64,000 nt of DNA from Rotaria sp. Silwood1 (Eukaryota; Rotifera; Eurotatoria; Philodinida; Philodinidae): contig CAJNOP010000317.1 of assembly GCA_905250075.1 (NCBI GenBank), positions 1 through 64,000 on the forward strand. The letters are read 5' to 3'. Below, one piece after another: positions 14,789-29,900 of this stretch; position 1 is the first letter of the stretch, and every line of letters begins with the position of its first letter. The notes below the pieces were generated by a model. It saw only the letters and a program-made list of their open reading frames with translations. It ran no database searches and was not told the DNA's origin. Made by a program: the position numbers and the translations under genes.

Positions 14789-14969
14789 CAGAGATGGACA
14801 AAGTCGCACCGCGTCGTTGCTCACACCTACGCTACACTAGTCTGAGCTTCGATGAGGGCATGCTTAGAGCATCCCGGTATTTGGTGGAGTTTGAGAAACT
14901 GATTGGTAGAGCAAAGAGAAAGAGAGATATGCGAAGCGCCTAGGCGCGGTACGATTTTGTCCAACTCTG
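14789..14969. mobile_element. hAT-like MITE, copy 1 (CAGAGATGGACAAA family)
   Basis: A 181-base element beginning CAGAGATGGACAAAGTCGC and ending in the near-complement GCGATTTTGTCC-type end ..CCAACTCTG, so the ends are about 25-base inverted repeats. It is flanked by ACTCTCTT and ATTCTCTT (8 bases, one mismatch), the target-duplication length of hAT transposons. A second copy at 31919-32119 is about 90% identical over the core. It has no coding capacity. It sits about 180 bases upstream of the start codon of the large phospholipase C gene, where it could affect the promoter. It is notably GC-richer than its surroundings. Confidence 0.85.
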
Positions 14970-15146
14970 ATTCTCTTAATATATACTATTTCATGATCGT
15001 TTTTTTTGTTTCTTTTTATTCGATCTAGATGAAAAATGAATGATTATTTATTTTGTATATAAATTTTATTTGAATAAAATTAATGTATAATTATAAAAAA
15101 AGAAAAACTATTTTAAAATGTATTAATAGAATAATTGTATAAAATA

Positions 15147-17927
15147 ATGAATATATCTCAAATGTTATCTGTACCATTAACACGTGTACGTTCACAAAAA
15201 CTTAAACGACAAACAACAATTGAAGATGATATTGATATTCAACAAAATCAATCATCTAAATCAATTCCATCAGATTATGAATCAAATTCATCACGTTCAC
15301 TTTCACCTTATTGGCGTATTATTATGGATCCTGAATCATCATCAAGTTATTTAGATGTACCTGATACATCAAATAATAGTCGACGATCATCAAATAATAG
15401 TGTTGTACGTTTTATTCAAAATGATGCATCTGATCTATGTTCAATTCTTGATATGACTGTAATTTTATTCATAAAAAAAAAACAAACAATTTTTTTTTTG
15501 TTTTCTTAAAATAATTTATTTATTTAGAATGAATCTGAAAATCTTGAAAAAGCAATAATTAATAATGATAAATATACAGTACGTCGTATAATTGATATAC
15601 ATAAAAATAAATTTAATTTAATAAAAGATAATATTAATCAATCAGAAAATTTATTAATTTATCCAATTCATCGATTACGAACAAGTCAACCAATTATTTA
15701 TAAAAATCCATCAAATGGTTCACCATCTATAACAAGTAATACTGATTTATTAGAAGCATATAGTAAACAAGCATTAGTTAGTTATGATACTGATGATCCA
15801 CCATCAATATCATCAATTGAACATCAAAATAATCATATATTAACATCATCAACAGCTACAATTATTAATAATCAACAATATACAATAAATCAAAATAATA
15901 ATATTAAAACAAATTTATCTTCTCATAATATAACATCATCTATAAATGATCCTATTGAAAATGATAATGATTCAATATATACATCAATACCAGCAACAAC
16001 ATTTAATAAACAAATTCGATATACAAATAATGATTCACCTAATGATGCACCTCCTATTTTTAGAAATGTTTTACATGTTGCTATTATCTATGGTAAGAAT
16101 TTTTTTTTTTTATTAAACACCATTCGAAAATGAATATACTATGATTATATGTTCAATTGAACATGAGTTAATATAGTATTTCTTAGTTAAAACTAATCCT
16201 TCTCTTCTCTCAGAAATTTTTTGGTTCTCATGAAAAACTAGAATTGTTTCTCATTTTCGAAGTTCTTCAGAATCGAGTGAGTGAGATGCGTCAATTCATC
16301 CTATTCAAAATACGATATTTTTTTAAATAAACTTTCATAAGAAAACTATGAAAATTCTTGATCTTATCGAAAACAAATCTATCTTTAATAAATATTATTT
16401 GATATGCTCCAACTATTTTTTACTTAGTCAAAGCTTCTAGATCATGTTCTAAACGATTCTATCTGATGAATTCTAAAAGTTTTTTTTATACAGTTCTAAT
16501 AAACAAAGAAGAAGACTTTAGTGCTTTCTGAGATCTTCATAGACGAACTTACAAATATATATCAGATTGATGATCATATCGTTCATGTTATCACAAATTT
16601 AAATGATTAAGTGAAATTCTATTCATTGTAACCGTAAAATATGAATGTGTCACTTTTACGATACAAAAAAAAATGTGAACTTAAAGGACATTTTCTTAGA
16701 AATTTTAAAGTGTTGCAATACTAACTTCAAACAGCTCTGTCTTAATTAAGAATATGCAAGACTGATTCTACTCCAGTCTGAAATCCTGTTTCCGCCGTTA
16801 ATTTTTCCTCAACCTTTGATTAGCTACAATTCTGAAAGAGAAGATCATTTGTCTGTACACATTAATATAGTAACAAAGATAGGTGTATATCACAAGCTAG
16901 TCAATATAATATTCTACGACTCATACAAGATAAATAATCGTTTCATTGTAAAGTTCTAAATGTTAGAGGACAAAGTTCATTTTCTATCTATAATAAGCGA
17001 TGAATATTAGCTATTTTAATTGAAGATAATCATTTGAAAAATGAAATAAAAAAAAAAACAAATTATTATTTAGATGCTCGTGATGTAATGCGTATTTGTT
17101 TAAAATATGGTATTGATCCAAATATTGGTGGTATTAATCCAAATATTCAACAAATATCATCAAATAATTATAATCAAATAAATAGTAATTTATCAAATGA
17201 TTTACCTCATGCATCATCTTGTCGTGATGGTACATTAGATTATACAAGTTATTATACAACTGAACGTTTATTTACTTTACCACCATTATTTTTAGCTGCT
17301 CAACGTAATAATCATTATGCTTGTATACTTTTACTTAAATATGGTGCAAATGTAAATATACATGATGAACAATATTGTAGTCCATTACATTTAGCTGCAC
17401 GTTTACAACATAATGTATCTGAAATTTTAATATATAATCATGCATTAATAACAATAGAAAATAAATATGGTGATACACCATTATCATTATGGCCAATTAT
17501 AAAACAAATTCAAATTGTATTTATTGAAAAAGAATTTCGTAAATTATGTCGTAAACATTCATCAAATTGTAAACGTTATCGATTTATAACACGTGATAAT
17601 GAACAATGTCAAGGAGGTATATCATTAATTAATAATAATAATAATTCAAATAATTTAAATAATGGTTTAATACCATCAAATGGTTTAAAAAATTTAAAAC
17701 GTGTTTTTCGTTATAGTGGAAGTGATTCATATGATTCAAAATCATTTAAAAAAAGTTTTTCATCACAAGGTTCAATTGGAAAATCTAAACGTCTTATTAC
17801 AAATAATAATAATCAACAAAATATACCAACAACATCATTTATTCGAAATGATTCAAAACAAATTTCAGATGAACATGATGATTTTGATATTTCATATTTT
17901 CATAGACAATCAATTTTTAAACGAAAA
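15147..17927 (+). other. exons 1-3 of the PLC-epsilon fusion: ankyrin repeats
   Basis: Exons 15147-15458, 15528-16092 and 17074-17927. The first 280 residues are Ser/Asn-rich and disordered-looking. Ankyrin signatures follow: N-V-L-H-V-A-I-I-Y at the end of exon 2, continued after a 981-base intron by [11 protein letters not shown]; then [11 protein letters not shown] with [10 protein letters not shown]; then S-P-L-H-L-A-A-R and N-K-Y-G-D-T-P-L. So at least three repeats are clear, the first split by intron 2. Ankyrin repeats bind proteins; the partner is unknown. The exon ends in a Ser/Lys-rich tail at a strong donor (AAAA|GTAAGT). Confidence 0.8.
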
Positions 17928-20900
17928 GTAAGTTATTTACATTTTTTATTTTTCTCGTTTTGTTTTGTTTTCAATTTATTTAATATAAGAAAGATTTAAA
18001 TAAAAAACAAAATGAACATTTAAGTCATTCTAATCATTATTTATAATAATAGATTTATTTAAAGGAATTTTAAAAATATAATTAATCGCATCAAACTTTT
18101 AATCTTTCATCTGTTAACAGACATAGACACACTCGATATTAGATCTATAGATAGATAGCCCTACGGTCTCATACTCATTTATTGTACATATTTTTATAGT
18201 CCATGTAGCCTTCGCTCTTATAGCCTTACATCCCTTGTAGATTTATCACCTTATTGCCTCATTTCCTTCAAGGCCTGAGAGTATCCTATAGAACGGTTGT
18301 TGAAGACCTATGAACATCCTCATAGGATACCCCTTAAGGACCTATGGATACCCCATATAGTAGCCCTTGGGTGCTTTCCCTTATAGCCTTATTCGACCTT
18401 TAACCCGGCACAGACACACACTGAATATTATATATGTAGATTTTATAGAATATTTTTTTGTATTTATGCTTCATTTATCAATGCTATCATCAACATATTT
18501 TAAAATATTTAACAAAAAACAAAGATATTTTTATTTAACTAAATTTTAATTTAAGGCCCCCCCTCACAAACGAACTTTTTTATTTTTCCATGGAATTCAA
18601 CCAAAATTTCAGAGAATGTTAGTCTTGGTTAGAATAAATTATGGTTAAAATCTGCGAGACATTCACAAGTTATAATCAATTTATTGGTCAAAAATACCTT
18701 ATATGCGAGCAAGGTTTTCATAATTAGGACACGAACTAACATGGCAGGGTTATTTTTAAATTGTAGAGTACCCTTGACGCTAGATCCTCACAGAGCCCAA
18801 TTTTTGAAATTCTCTTTGTGTTTTATAAAAAATTCTCGAATTCATGGTCAACTAAATCGCTGATAAAAATAAGATATGTAAGTTTTTTATTTTTGACCAA
18901 TATAGAAATTCAAAAATCAGGCTCGGTGAGAATCTAGTCCTAACTGTCCTCTATGCAATAAAAACAATTATCACTTCTATATTGAGTAAGGTTTGCTCGC
19001 GCAAACAGTATACTCGAAAAAAAAGTTTTTACAAATCGTTTTTTTTTCCAGTATGAAGGTTCCGAAAAACTTATGTAATATTCTTAAAGCTCATCATAAA
19101 ATCACTCAACTATAGTGCAATCGAGAGTAGATGCTTTGCTCTATCTAACGAGTTATAAATCACAAAATTGATGAATTTTGACAAAAATTGACTTTGTCTG
19201 AGAGGAGGGAGTAATCAAATATTAATTAGAAGTTTTTTATTTTAAATATACATATATATTTTTATTTTACTTTAACATAATAAAATCGATTGTTTTCAAT
19301 CTATTAACAAAAAGACATATGTACTAATATTCAATGTCAGTTAACTAATGAGAAAAATCTATGTTTTTCTTATCGATAACGACTGTGAGAAAGGCGACAA
19401 ACTTGTCAAATACATTATTTAACATATTAGTTTCATGTCAAACTAACATATAAGTATACTTGAAAATAACCAATAATGATAGACATTACAAAAATCTATA
19501 TTTCCATTATGAGATGAACATTCTAATAATTGTGTTTTTTTTTTTTCATCGAAAAAACAAAAAATGTCACATAGGTTTTACTTAAATTCATCTTATCGTT
19601 GATTGATTTTTTTTTCTTCTTGCATTAAACAATTAACATAGAAACTACTAAGTACAACCATATACATTTATATATATATATAAGTGAGAAATGAGTCTTG
19701 TTTTTCTGAGGCATTATCAAGAAAAAACATCCGTTTTATTATCAATAAAGTGGTATTGAATAAAAGTAAATATGCACTTATCGAGCAATCTTATTTGATA
19801 AGATAGTTTCTCTTATGTTTTGTCAAATAATATTAAATAGATTTTTAATAATCATTCGAAATAAATCCTATAAAATATATAGTCAATTTATTAACATACG
19901 AGGTAAATTACTATTTATAATTAAATAAAAATATTTTCTATAGTTTATTTTTCATATCAAATATTTCATTTAAAATTAAATTCAACAGATTTCTAATCGA
20001 TATTTAATTAATCATAAGAAATATATTAATTGAATATTCCTTTATGTTTAAATTGAATAATCTATCAAGAAATATATTTATGATGATAATAAGTCCATCA
20101 GTTTTTTTTTGTTTATTCTATAAAATTTTGTTGTTTGATTCTATTATATATAGAATATAAATTAAAATATTTATCAATTAAATTAATAAGACTATATTTA
20201 GAAAATACATCACTATTAATTAACAAATGATTTATCTTTTTTTTATATAACCTAAAAAGATTTTATTAAATATCAATATTTTATTTTTGATTATTTTCAC
20301 TAATATTTCAATATTAATTAAGATAAATTAGCATAGACAACTATAAAAAAAAAATGGTCAGTACATATTATACATTAATCATTCTTAACAACAATATTTA
20401 TTATTTTCTTTAGATTCGACACATAAAAAAAAAGAAATATCAGTTTAATAAAATAGTTCTAATATATAATGTCTACTAAAAAGAAAAGAAAAATTCTTGA
20501 TAAATATTCTCGAAATAAAATCGACACTTAAAAAGTGTTATATAAATCAAAAAAACACAAAGAATCTTCTTATAAATTACAATGAATATAATGATATATT
20601 AATTGAGTTAAATTCTTATATTTAATTCAATATAAAATAAATGAAATGATTGATTTCATTGTCATTCATTGTTCAGTATAAACTTAAAGTTTCTTTTTTT
20701 TTTGTCTTTGTTTTATTATTTTCGTCAATATTCTTCTAAATAACAAATATAGATTAAATAAATCGAGCATGAAAGTGTCTGTGAATAATTAAAGAAATAT
20801 TGGCTAATAATTTATAGTGCATGTCTCTCATTTGTTCTATTTTGCTTGCATTGTCGATATATTTTTTAACATTGATATATATCGATTTAGACGGGAAGTT

Positions 20901-23900
20901 CGTCGTTGGCTGCAAACATACTACATGCTCATAAATCATCACGTCAACAACAGCACTCAACAGGGGCAACGAATCATACATCTACAGAAAGTGAGTTATA
21001 GAACGACAATCCATCGATCTCATATTTTCTTACTGATCTCTTTGGGACATGTTTATATAACCAAAAAAATCAGTTTTCTTTTCTCTTTCTTTCGTTCTTA
21101 ACCTTAAGGCGATCTTGTATATTTGTCTATTCACCTTTTAATAATGCAAGATTAGATATCGAAGTTATGTTCGATAATTAAACTCTGATAATGAAAAAGA
21201 AAAAAAAAGAAAGAAATCAAACTAATGTTAATATTTAATTAGTTTTAATTAAATTAATTTAATTAACTGTATATATTCTAAAAACCAAAAAAAAAAAATG
21301 TTCAAGGTAAATTCTAGTTAATAGATAATATATTTCGAATAAAGTTATTATCAATCTAGATGACTATTAAAAGTTAGTTTTTTGAATAAAATTTATCTAG
21401 AATTGCATAAATAAATATTTAACTGTAACAAAAAAAAAAAATGATTTGATATAGTTAATATTTGATTAATTGATGAAATTTTAATTATAAATAAGTAAGG
21501 TATGTCAATGAGAATACTGTTTTTTATTTTCTTTTGTCATATAAAATAATATGAACGGTTGTCACTTCCGATGAGAATTTTTTTTTTTTTTTCCCCCATT
21601 AACATATTCTATTATAGATTGTTCTATATATGAATATATTCATCATGACATAAAACAAAACTTTTGTTTCTCTTTGATGTGATCTTTTTTTTTTTTTTTG
21701 AATAAATAATATAGATAAATTTAATAGTAATTAAGTTAAGTTTTCTTTTTTATTTTTATAAAATATATTAATAATCAATGTTTAGAATAGATATTATATT
21801 TAGTCTAAAAAATTCTTCTAAGACAAAGATTTTTTTTTTGTTTATTTTAATAAATTTATCAATAAAAAAAAGTGAAGAATATTCTTTATTTGATCTTCTA
21901 ATATATATGTTTTGTTTTTTCAGCATTAGATAAAAATTAGTTCGAGTTTCTCTATTAAAAGTTATGTTTATTTATTTAATTAATAGTTCAAATATTTTAA
22001 TCTTAAAACAATATAAATTATCAATTTTGTTTATATCTATTCTATTAGTTGAGCAAATTTAAAGGTTAAATAATTAATTCGAAATAAATTCATTTTGAAA
22101 ATGATATTGGATTATATCATTCTATAAATTATAGAAAATTTTTCGAAAAAAAAAAAGAAAGAAAATTGAGTATCGTTTTTCATAATAATATTCCTTTGAT
22201 GTTTAAATAGATCATTACATTTTAAATTATAAATATTTTTATTATAAAATAGTTTTGAAAAAAAAACATATTTTCTTTGAAAACTAATCGAAACATTAAT
22301 ATTATTGTTTTCTTTTTTCTCTTAACGTATTTTCATCATAGTTGATTGCATTTTCCTACAGATTCTTGTTCCCTTATGACTGATTATTATTATATATAAA
22401 GAAAGAACAACAAAAAAAAAACGATGTAACTAAAATAGTTGACAGTTATATATATATATAATTGTTATTTTATTTATTATAGCCAATGCTTTGATTGATC
22501 GTCTATCGAAACGATTTTCTGAATTAAGTCGATTGGCCACTAATATCGAATGTATCGATCAACTGATGGATTTATTGCGTATGCAAACTTCCATAGACGA
22601 AATATTGTCTTTAATAAGTCAAGCAACATCACCACAACTACATATGAGAGTTGCAGAACTTCTTCATACATTAGTTAATGTAAGTATTATTTCAATTGAT
22701 TTTATAATCTAAAACGAATGTTGAAATAATAATGGAAAATCTATGTTCTATATTCAATTATAATTTTATATTAAAAGTGACATATTATATTGATTTATTA
22801 AATAATTGCTTTTTTAGTTATTCGAACGAGAACGAATAAACAAGAATATATTCAATTTTATATTTAAAAATAAAAACGACTAAAATATCATATCTATTCG
22901 AAATAATAAAACAAAGTCGAATTGAAAAAAAACTTTATTTGATTGTCACAACGTTGTAGTTATGTATCATTTATATATATTCAATTTAAATTCTATTCAG
23001 TAAATCTCTTAGCTTTAAAAGATGATTTATCTCGATAAACAATTTATATTTAATTAATTAAAAAAATAAAATTTAATGAAGAATTTGTTTTTAAATCAAT
23101 GATCATCGTCGAGCGATGTTTTCCCTATAGAGTTCGAATAGAAAAATTTAAAAAAAAAAAACCTCAAATAGATCTTATTTCAATCATATTATACTTGGAA
23201 ATGACATCATCAATATATATATATCCTACATTTCATTTATTTTAATCATTGAAAATTTTCAATATATTTATTTGATGTTAAACAATATTAATAAATAGAT
23301 TTTATTCTATAAATTAATTAAAAAAAATTGAAAATTGAATAAAATAAGATTTTATTAATAATAGATTAAATGAATTCGAATATAAATTTTCAAAACTGAA
23401 TTTTATATGACTTATTTTAAGCACAAAAAAAAAAGAAAAATGAGATTCATCTTTAATTATTGAATGAAAGAAATAATTTGAATTATTAATTTAATTCTTA
23501 TGTGATATGAATAATATTGATTGTTGATTTGTTTGCTTGTTTCTTTTTTGTTTTTAGACATCTTATCAAGAATTTTTACGTTATAGTGATAGACGTGAAT
23601 ATATAGAAAATTTTCGAAATCATACAAAAAAATTACTTGATATATCATTAGAATTCTTATCATCTGATATGGCATATATTCAATATTTATCATTAATAAC
23701 AATAAATCATTTATATGATTTATATGTTTATCATAATTTATTAAATCCTGGTATATATAATACATGTTATATACCATCATCACGAAGACAATTAAATAAT
23801 AATAATAATTTAATTAAAAATAAATCTCAACATTTAACTAATAATAAACATCAAAATAATATATCAAAAAAATCTTCAACATTATCAAATATATTACATC

Positions 23901-26900
23901 GAATATCACGTGATAATGATGATAAACGATCATCAATTAATTTAATAAAATCTACAAATTCAACACAACAATTATCGGGTTCAGTTCGATATTGTGCAAG
24001 TAATTAATTTTCTTTTTTTTTTTTGACAAATAATATATTTAAAAAAATCTCAATAATAATTATTTAGATCGTTCACCATCATCATCATCATTATCAATAA
24101 CAACACCAGCAAAAGAATCAACATCAGATTTAACAAATCAACATATATTAAAATCAAATTTATTTAAATATGAATTTATTGATAAATTATCTAATCAAAT
24201 AACAAATTCAATAAATACATATGAACCATTTTCAATTTTATATAAAATTGAACCAAATTATTTATTATGTTTAATGCGTCAACGTTTAGATGCACATAGA
24301 AATGAATTTAATAATCGTCCAAAATGTGTACCATCAACACGTACACCATTATGTACACATCATTGTGTTATTATATTAGCAGCTAGATTATTAACTATAC
24401 TTTCACAAGATCAAAATTTTCAATTAAAATTTATTGAAAATAAACAAAATTTATCTATTATTATTGATATGTTAAATATAAATAATGATCCGGTAAATAT
24501 TTTCTTTGTTTCATGATATTTTATTATTTATTCATATTTTAATAATATTATTTTTATTTAGCATTTAATTTGTTTAATATTACAAACATTGGGTATTATT
24601 GCATTGAATCCTAATTTTCATGAAGTATTAACTCAAGCTGATATACCTGATACTGTTTTACATTTAATATTACCAGCTGATGAAATGTTTTATACAAATC
24701 AAACAACAAAATTTGCTCGTTATGTTAAACATCTTGGAGCACGAATACTTGTTTATATGGGTTTATTAACTAAAATTAGTCATAAAGTTAATCTATTCGA
24801 TATACTTGGTATGTAATTATCTTTTTACTAATGTATTATTTTAATTATATTAAAATACAAAAAAAAGAAAGAAAACATTTTATAAATAGAAATTAATTAT
24901 AGATTTCCCTTTATTTGATTTTTAAAGAACATTTTTCGAAAAATATTCAAATTCATGGTGCTAATAGAAATGAACTATCGAAATTTTTTATTTTAGCAAA
25001 AGAAAGTCCTAGCCCTACATGTCTCCTATACAATAAAAAATAAATTATCACTTCCATGTCGAATCGTTATGAAGAAAAACCTGCCCGCGTAAACTCCATG
25101 ACAAAAAAAACACTGATTTTGAGAAAAACGAAAAATAAGTTTTTAAAAACCTTATTTTTTTTCAATATGGGAGTTCGGAAAAACCTATGTAATATTCTTA
25201 AATCTCATGATAAAATCAATCAACTATAGTGCATTCGAGAGTAGACACTTAGCTCTATCTAATGAGTCATAAATCAAAAAATCGATAAATTTGACCAAAA
25301 TTGACTTTTCTGAGGGGGGGGAGGGCTTAATAAAATAATTTCAATTTTTTTAATCAATATATAATCATTAAGTTGAGTTTTATTTTAATAAAAATATGTA
25401 AAACTATAAATATTTGTCTTATATTTAAATTTAATTGAAATATAATAATAAAATATTTGAATTTGTAAAAATCATCTTATCATCATTTTTCTCTCAACTC
25501 GATTGATTTTAGAAAATGACATTTTATCAACTGTATTTCATGACCGAGTTAACAACTATTTAAGATAGAAAAATAACTCATAGTTATTAACTTAATCATT
25601 CAAAAATAATAGAAGATTATTATCAACTAATAACAATTGTTTATATAATATAAATTTAGATATTGAACCCGAAAATATTGATAGTGAAAAACCACAATCA
25701 TTTGAAAATAATTTTGTTCATCATATGGCTATTGGAGAAACAATTGTCGGTAGATTATGGACATCATTTGATGGAATTTCAATTGAAAAATTACTTGATG
25801 AATTACTTAAAGTAATTTGAAAATTTTTGCTTTTCTTATTTTATTTTAAAAGAAAAAATTTAGAATGGAATAAATCAAAAAAAATCATTATCAAAAGAAT
25901 CTGAAGATGTATATCAAAGTCGAATAAGTCAAACATCATCATCAACAATGATTAATTCAAATGATAATCTTCTTTATAATTTATCTTATTTATCATCTGT
26001 TATACATCCAGTTATTATTCTTCGATTACTTCAACATAAAATTTTTACACCATTATTTAAAAAAAAATCACATTTTAATAATTCATCAAATCAAACAAAT
26101 GATTATTTATTAAATTCAAATAATGATACATCAATATTATCATCTATTCCAACATCAAATATTAATCATAAAATAATACAACAACAACAAAGTAATTCAT
26201 TAATTAAATATCCAAAATCAATTAATGATAAAGATTATCCAATAAATGAAAATCCACGATCAACATCAATATCAAATAATCAATCTGATTTATCATCAAT
26301 TAAAACAAATAATTCAAATCAACCATTAACAACAACAACAACAACAACACGTAAATGGTTTTGGAAAAATTCCGATAAAGTAAATGAATTAAATGATGTT
26401 AATCCATTATTAAAAAATATTGGTGAAAATGATTTATTATCATCATCATCATTAGGATGTATTTATTTATCTAAAAAAAATGAAAAACAAGTTGGAGATA
26501 TGAAATTATTTGAAAAAGAATTATTAAATTTACCATCATTTCAATTAAGTGATTCACAAAATCCACTTTTACCAAGTCCAACTTGTTTAAGTTATGATTT
26601 TTCAACACAATTTTATCAAACAAATATTAATCTTAATCGACAATATTCAACATCAAATATAATAACAAATTCAAATCATTCTTTAACTAATCATTTACAT
26701 AAATCAAAACAAAATAATCGTCATTGTAAGTTAATCATTTATTTATTATCTATTTTATATCAATATATGATTATTAACTTTGACATTTATCCTCTTAAGA
26801 GGATAAGAGAATCACCGCGATTTCGCGATTTTCTAAAAAATTGGCGTAAAATCGTGATTTATCGTATTTCTTTAAAAGATCGACGATTATATCAGATTTT

Positions 26901-29900
26901 ATCGCAATTATGGGAGAAGAGCTGATTTTCAAAAAACATTGATAAATCATGACAATTATTCATTCACTGTTTTGTTATGAACACACACGGATATATAAAC
27001 AACGCCGTTCAATGCATAACAAATAAGTTTTCGAAATATACTTTTCTGATAAATTGTTTCTTGGTTGTTTTTAATGAAGGAAATGCCAATTCCGATCCAT
27101 GATCTGGAGAGGACTACACTGAAGCGGTCTGATAAGAATCGGACCAGCTCGAGATCGGACAGATCGCACGATCTGGTCGGCTTGGATCTTGAGAACAAAA
27201 AAAATTGAATTAAATTCAAGAAAAAATCCAAATATCTGTCTCCAAAAGAACCAATGAAATAGTAGAAAATATCAGTAAACAGACGGTTAAATCTTGCATA
27301 AAACCACGATTTATCGTAAAAATCGCTGAAATAATCGGGAATAATCGGCGATTGTATCGCGATTCAGCTCACGATTATCGTTTCGATGAATCGGCAATTT
27401 TTAGCCGATTCAAAGGACATGGGAATGAAATAGTGTCTAAGATATAGTATCGTGAATATATTTGATAGAATTCTTTTTTTTTCGTCGAGTAATTTTTCTT
27501 AAAAATTCCATAATTAATTAATTTGATTAAATCTATTTTCGACTTTTTTTTACAAAATATTAAAGATAAGTAAGATTAAATAGTCGAAAAAAGTAATGCG
27601 ATTATTGTTAGGTTAATTATTGAAAAAAAAATGTTTAATAATTGAATATTTAAAAATAAATATAATTTCTAGTGATATCACCAATGATAGAAAAAGGTAT
27701 TGGTAAAATGTTTTCATCACATAATATACCATTTATACCTGTTAATAAACCATCAAATGAAATAAATCAAAGATTAAATGTTCCATTAAATATATCAAGA
27801 TCAATATCATCATCAAATATTGGTAAAACAGTTCAAAATAAAATAAAAAATTTATTTCGTACATCAAAAACAATTGATAATATGAATTATTTATTTGTAA
27901 ATCGAAATAAATATTTATCTAAAACAAATGAAAATTTATTTATATGTAAATCTTCATCTAATTTATCACATTCTCAACCAAATCTTAATGAAAATTTTAA
28001 TAATCATTCTGAAAAAAGTCCATTAATTAAATATGATAAAAATATTAAAATAACAACAAAATATGAAAATCAAAATAAATTAAATACTAAAATAAATTAT
28101 TTACATCGTAGTCATTCATGTAATGATAATATTATTATTGAATCAAATAATAAACATTGTTCAGTAATTAAAAATTTTAAAACAAATTCAACTAAAATAA
28201 AATTAAGAAATTCTTTAAATCAAAGTCAATCATCATTATCATTAAATAAACAAACAAATAATATTAATAAATCTGAACAATCTATATATAGTTATTCATC
28301 ACAAATAGATAAACATAATTCAATTAAATCATTAGTTATTGATCAATATTCAAAAGATAAAACAACTAAACAAGATAATGATGTTCTTATTCTTATAGCA
28401 AGTTGGGTTTTAAGATCACCTGAAGATTTTCAAGGTTAACATAGAATTTTTTTTTTGTTTTGAAAATAAATATTATCTTTTTTATTTATTTATAGATTAT
28501 CTTGTACAAAAAGAATTAAAAACTTTTTTTAGTTTACTTGAATCATTACGTTCTTCATTTCGTACATGGACAAGTCAAATAAAAGAAATTCTTGCACTTC
28601 AAGTTATATTTAAATATAATTTTATTTTTTTTAAATATATTTAGATTTATTTTGTTTTAAGGATGACGATATACAATTAGATAAACAAATTGATGATGTT
28701 ATTACAGAAGATATTTATCGAGAATATATTAAAATGCAAAGAGATATTATTTATGGACGATTAATTTGTTCAAAAGAAGAAGCAGCTACATTAGCTGCTT
28801 TACAATTACGTATTCAAACATGGCCAGAAGAAAATATTGATATTATACAAGGTTGTTGATTTTTGTTTCTTTTTCTTATTTAATTATTTATATTTTAGAA
28901 GATGATTTTCATAGATTAAATATAAGATTAAATGATGAAAGATCATCAACTGTTAATTCTCTTGGTTTTGATAATAAATCATCATCATTAACTCAAAGAA
29001 ATATTTCAAATATAATTCATATACGTTTATCTGATATATACTGTTGTAAACCTGTTGATTATAATTGTCATAAATCAAAAAAACCATATCTTCCACCGAA
29101 TTTTCGTCATAGTAATGATATTTCAAAATTAATTAAAGTAAGTTTTTCACTTTGACTTTGTTTTTTTTTTCTTGAATATGAACAGGTTCTTATTCATATA
29201 GATAATTATTAATATAAATCTTTTTCACATTATTTTACTTTAGTTTATTCTATATGATTATAATTAATAATATTTAATTGTGATAAGTAACGATATTATT
29301 TATAAATATTATTTTTATGAATTTGAAAGATTCATTTAAAAAAAAAATTATTTTCTTGATCATACTTTTATGAATAAATAATAAGGTGCATATATATATG
29401 ATAAAAATCTAATAGATTATTGTCAATCATAGAAAAACAATTGTCAAATATTGAAATTTATTTATATTTTAATTATCGAAATAATAATTTATATATATAT
29501 ATAATGTTCAGTGTGTGTCTGTCTGTTACATGGTCAAAGGTTAAATAAAGCTATAAGGGAAAGGTCCAAGGCCTATCAGATGGGGGTACACTTAGGCCCT
29601 CAACGGCCGTTCTATGGAGTACCTATAGGTCTCAAGGGCTATTATATGAGAATCCACATAGGACCTCAATAGCTATTATATTGGGACACCCATAGGCCCT
29701 GAAGGGAGTAAGGAAATAATAAGATAATGCTACAAGGGATATAAGGCTGTAAGACTGAAAGCTAATGGACTATAAAAATATGTGCGATATAAGAGTAGGC
29801 GGTCGTAGGGCTAACTATCTATATACATCATATAGAGTGTCTGTTACTGAATGAAAAGTTAACCGTCTGAGGTCATACGTCAAAGGAGAAAACAGCGATG

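Noticed and set aside
20754..21101. Open frames on both strands over exon 4
   Set aside because: The coding exon 20891-20990 is in a third frame, required by phase with exons 3 and 5. The longer frames include intron sequence and have no domain.
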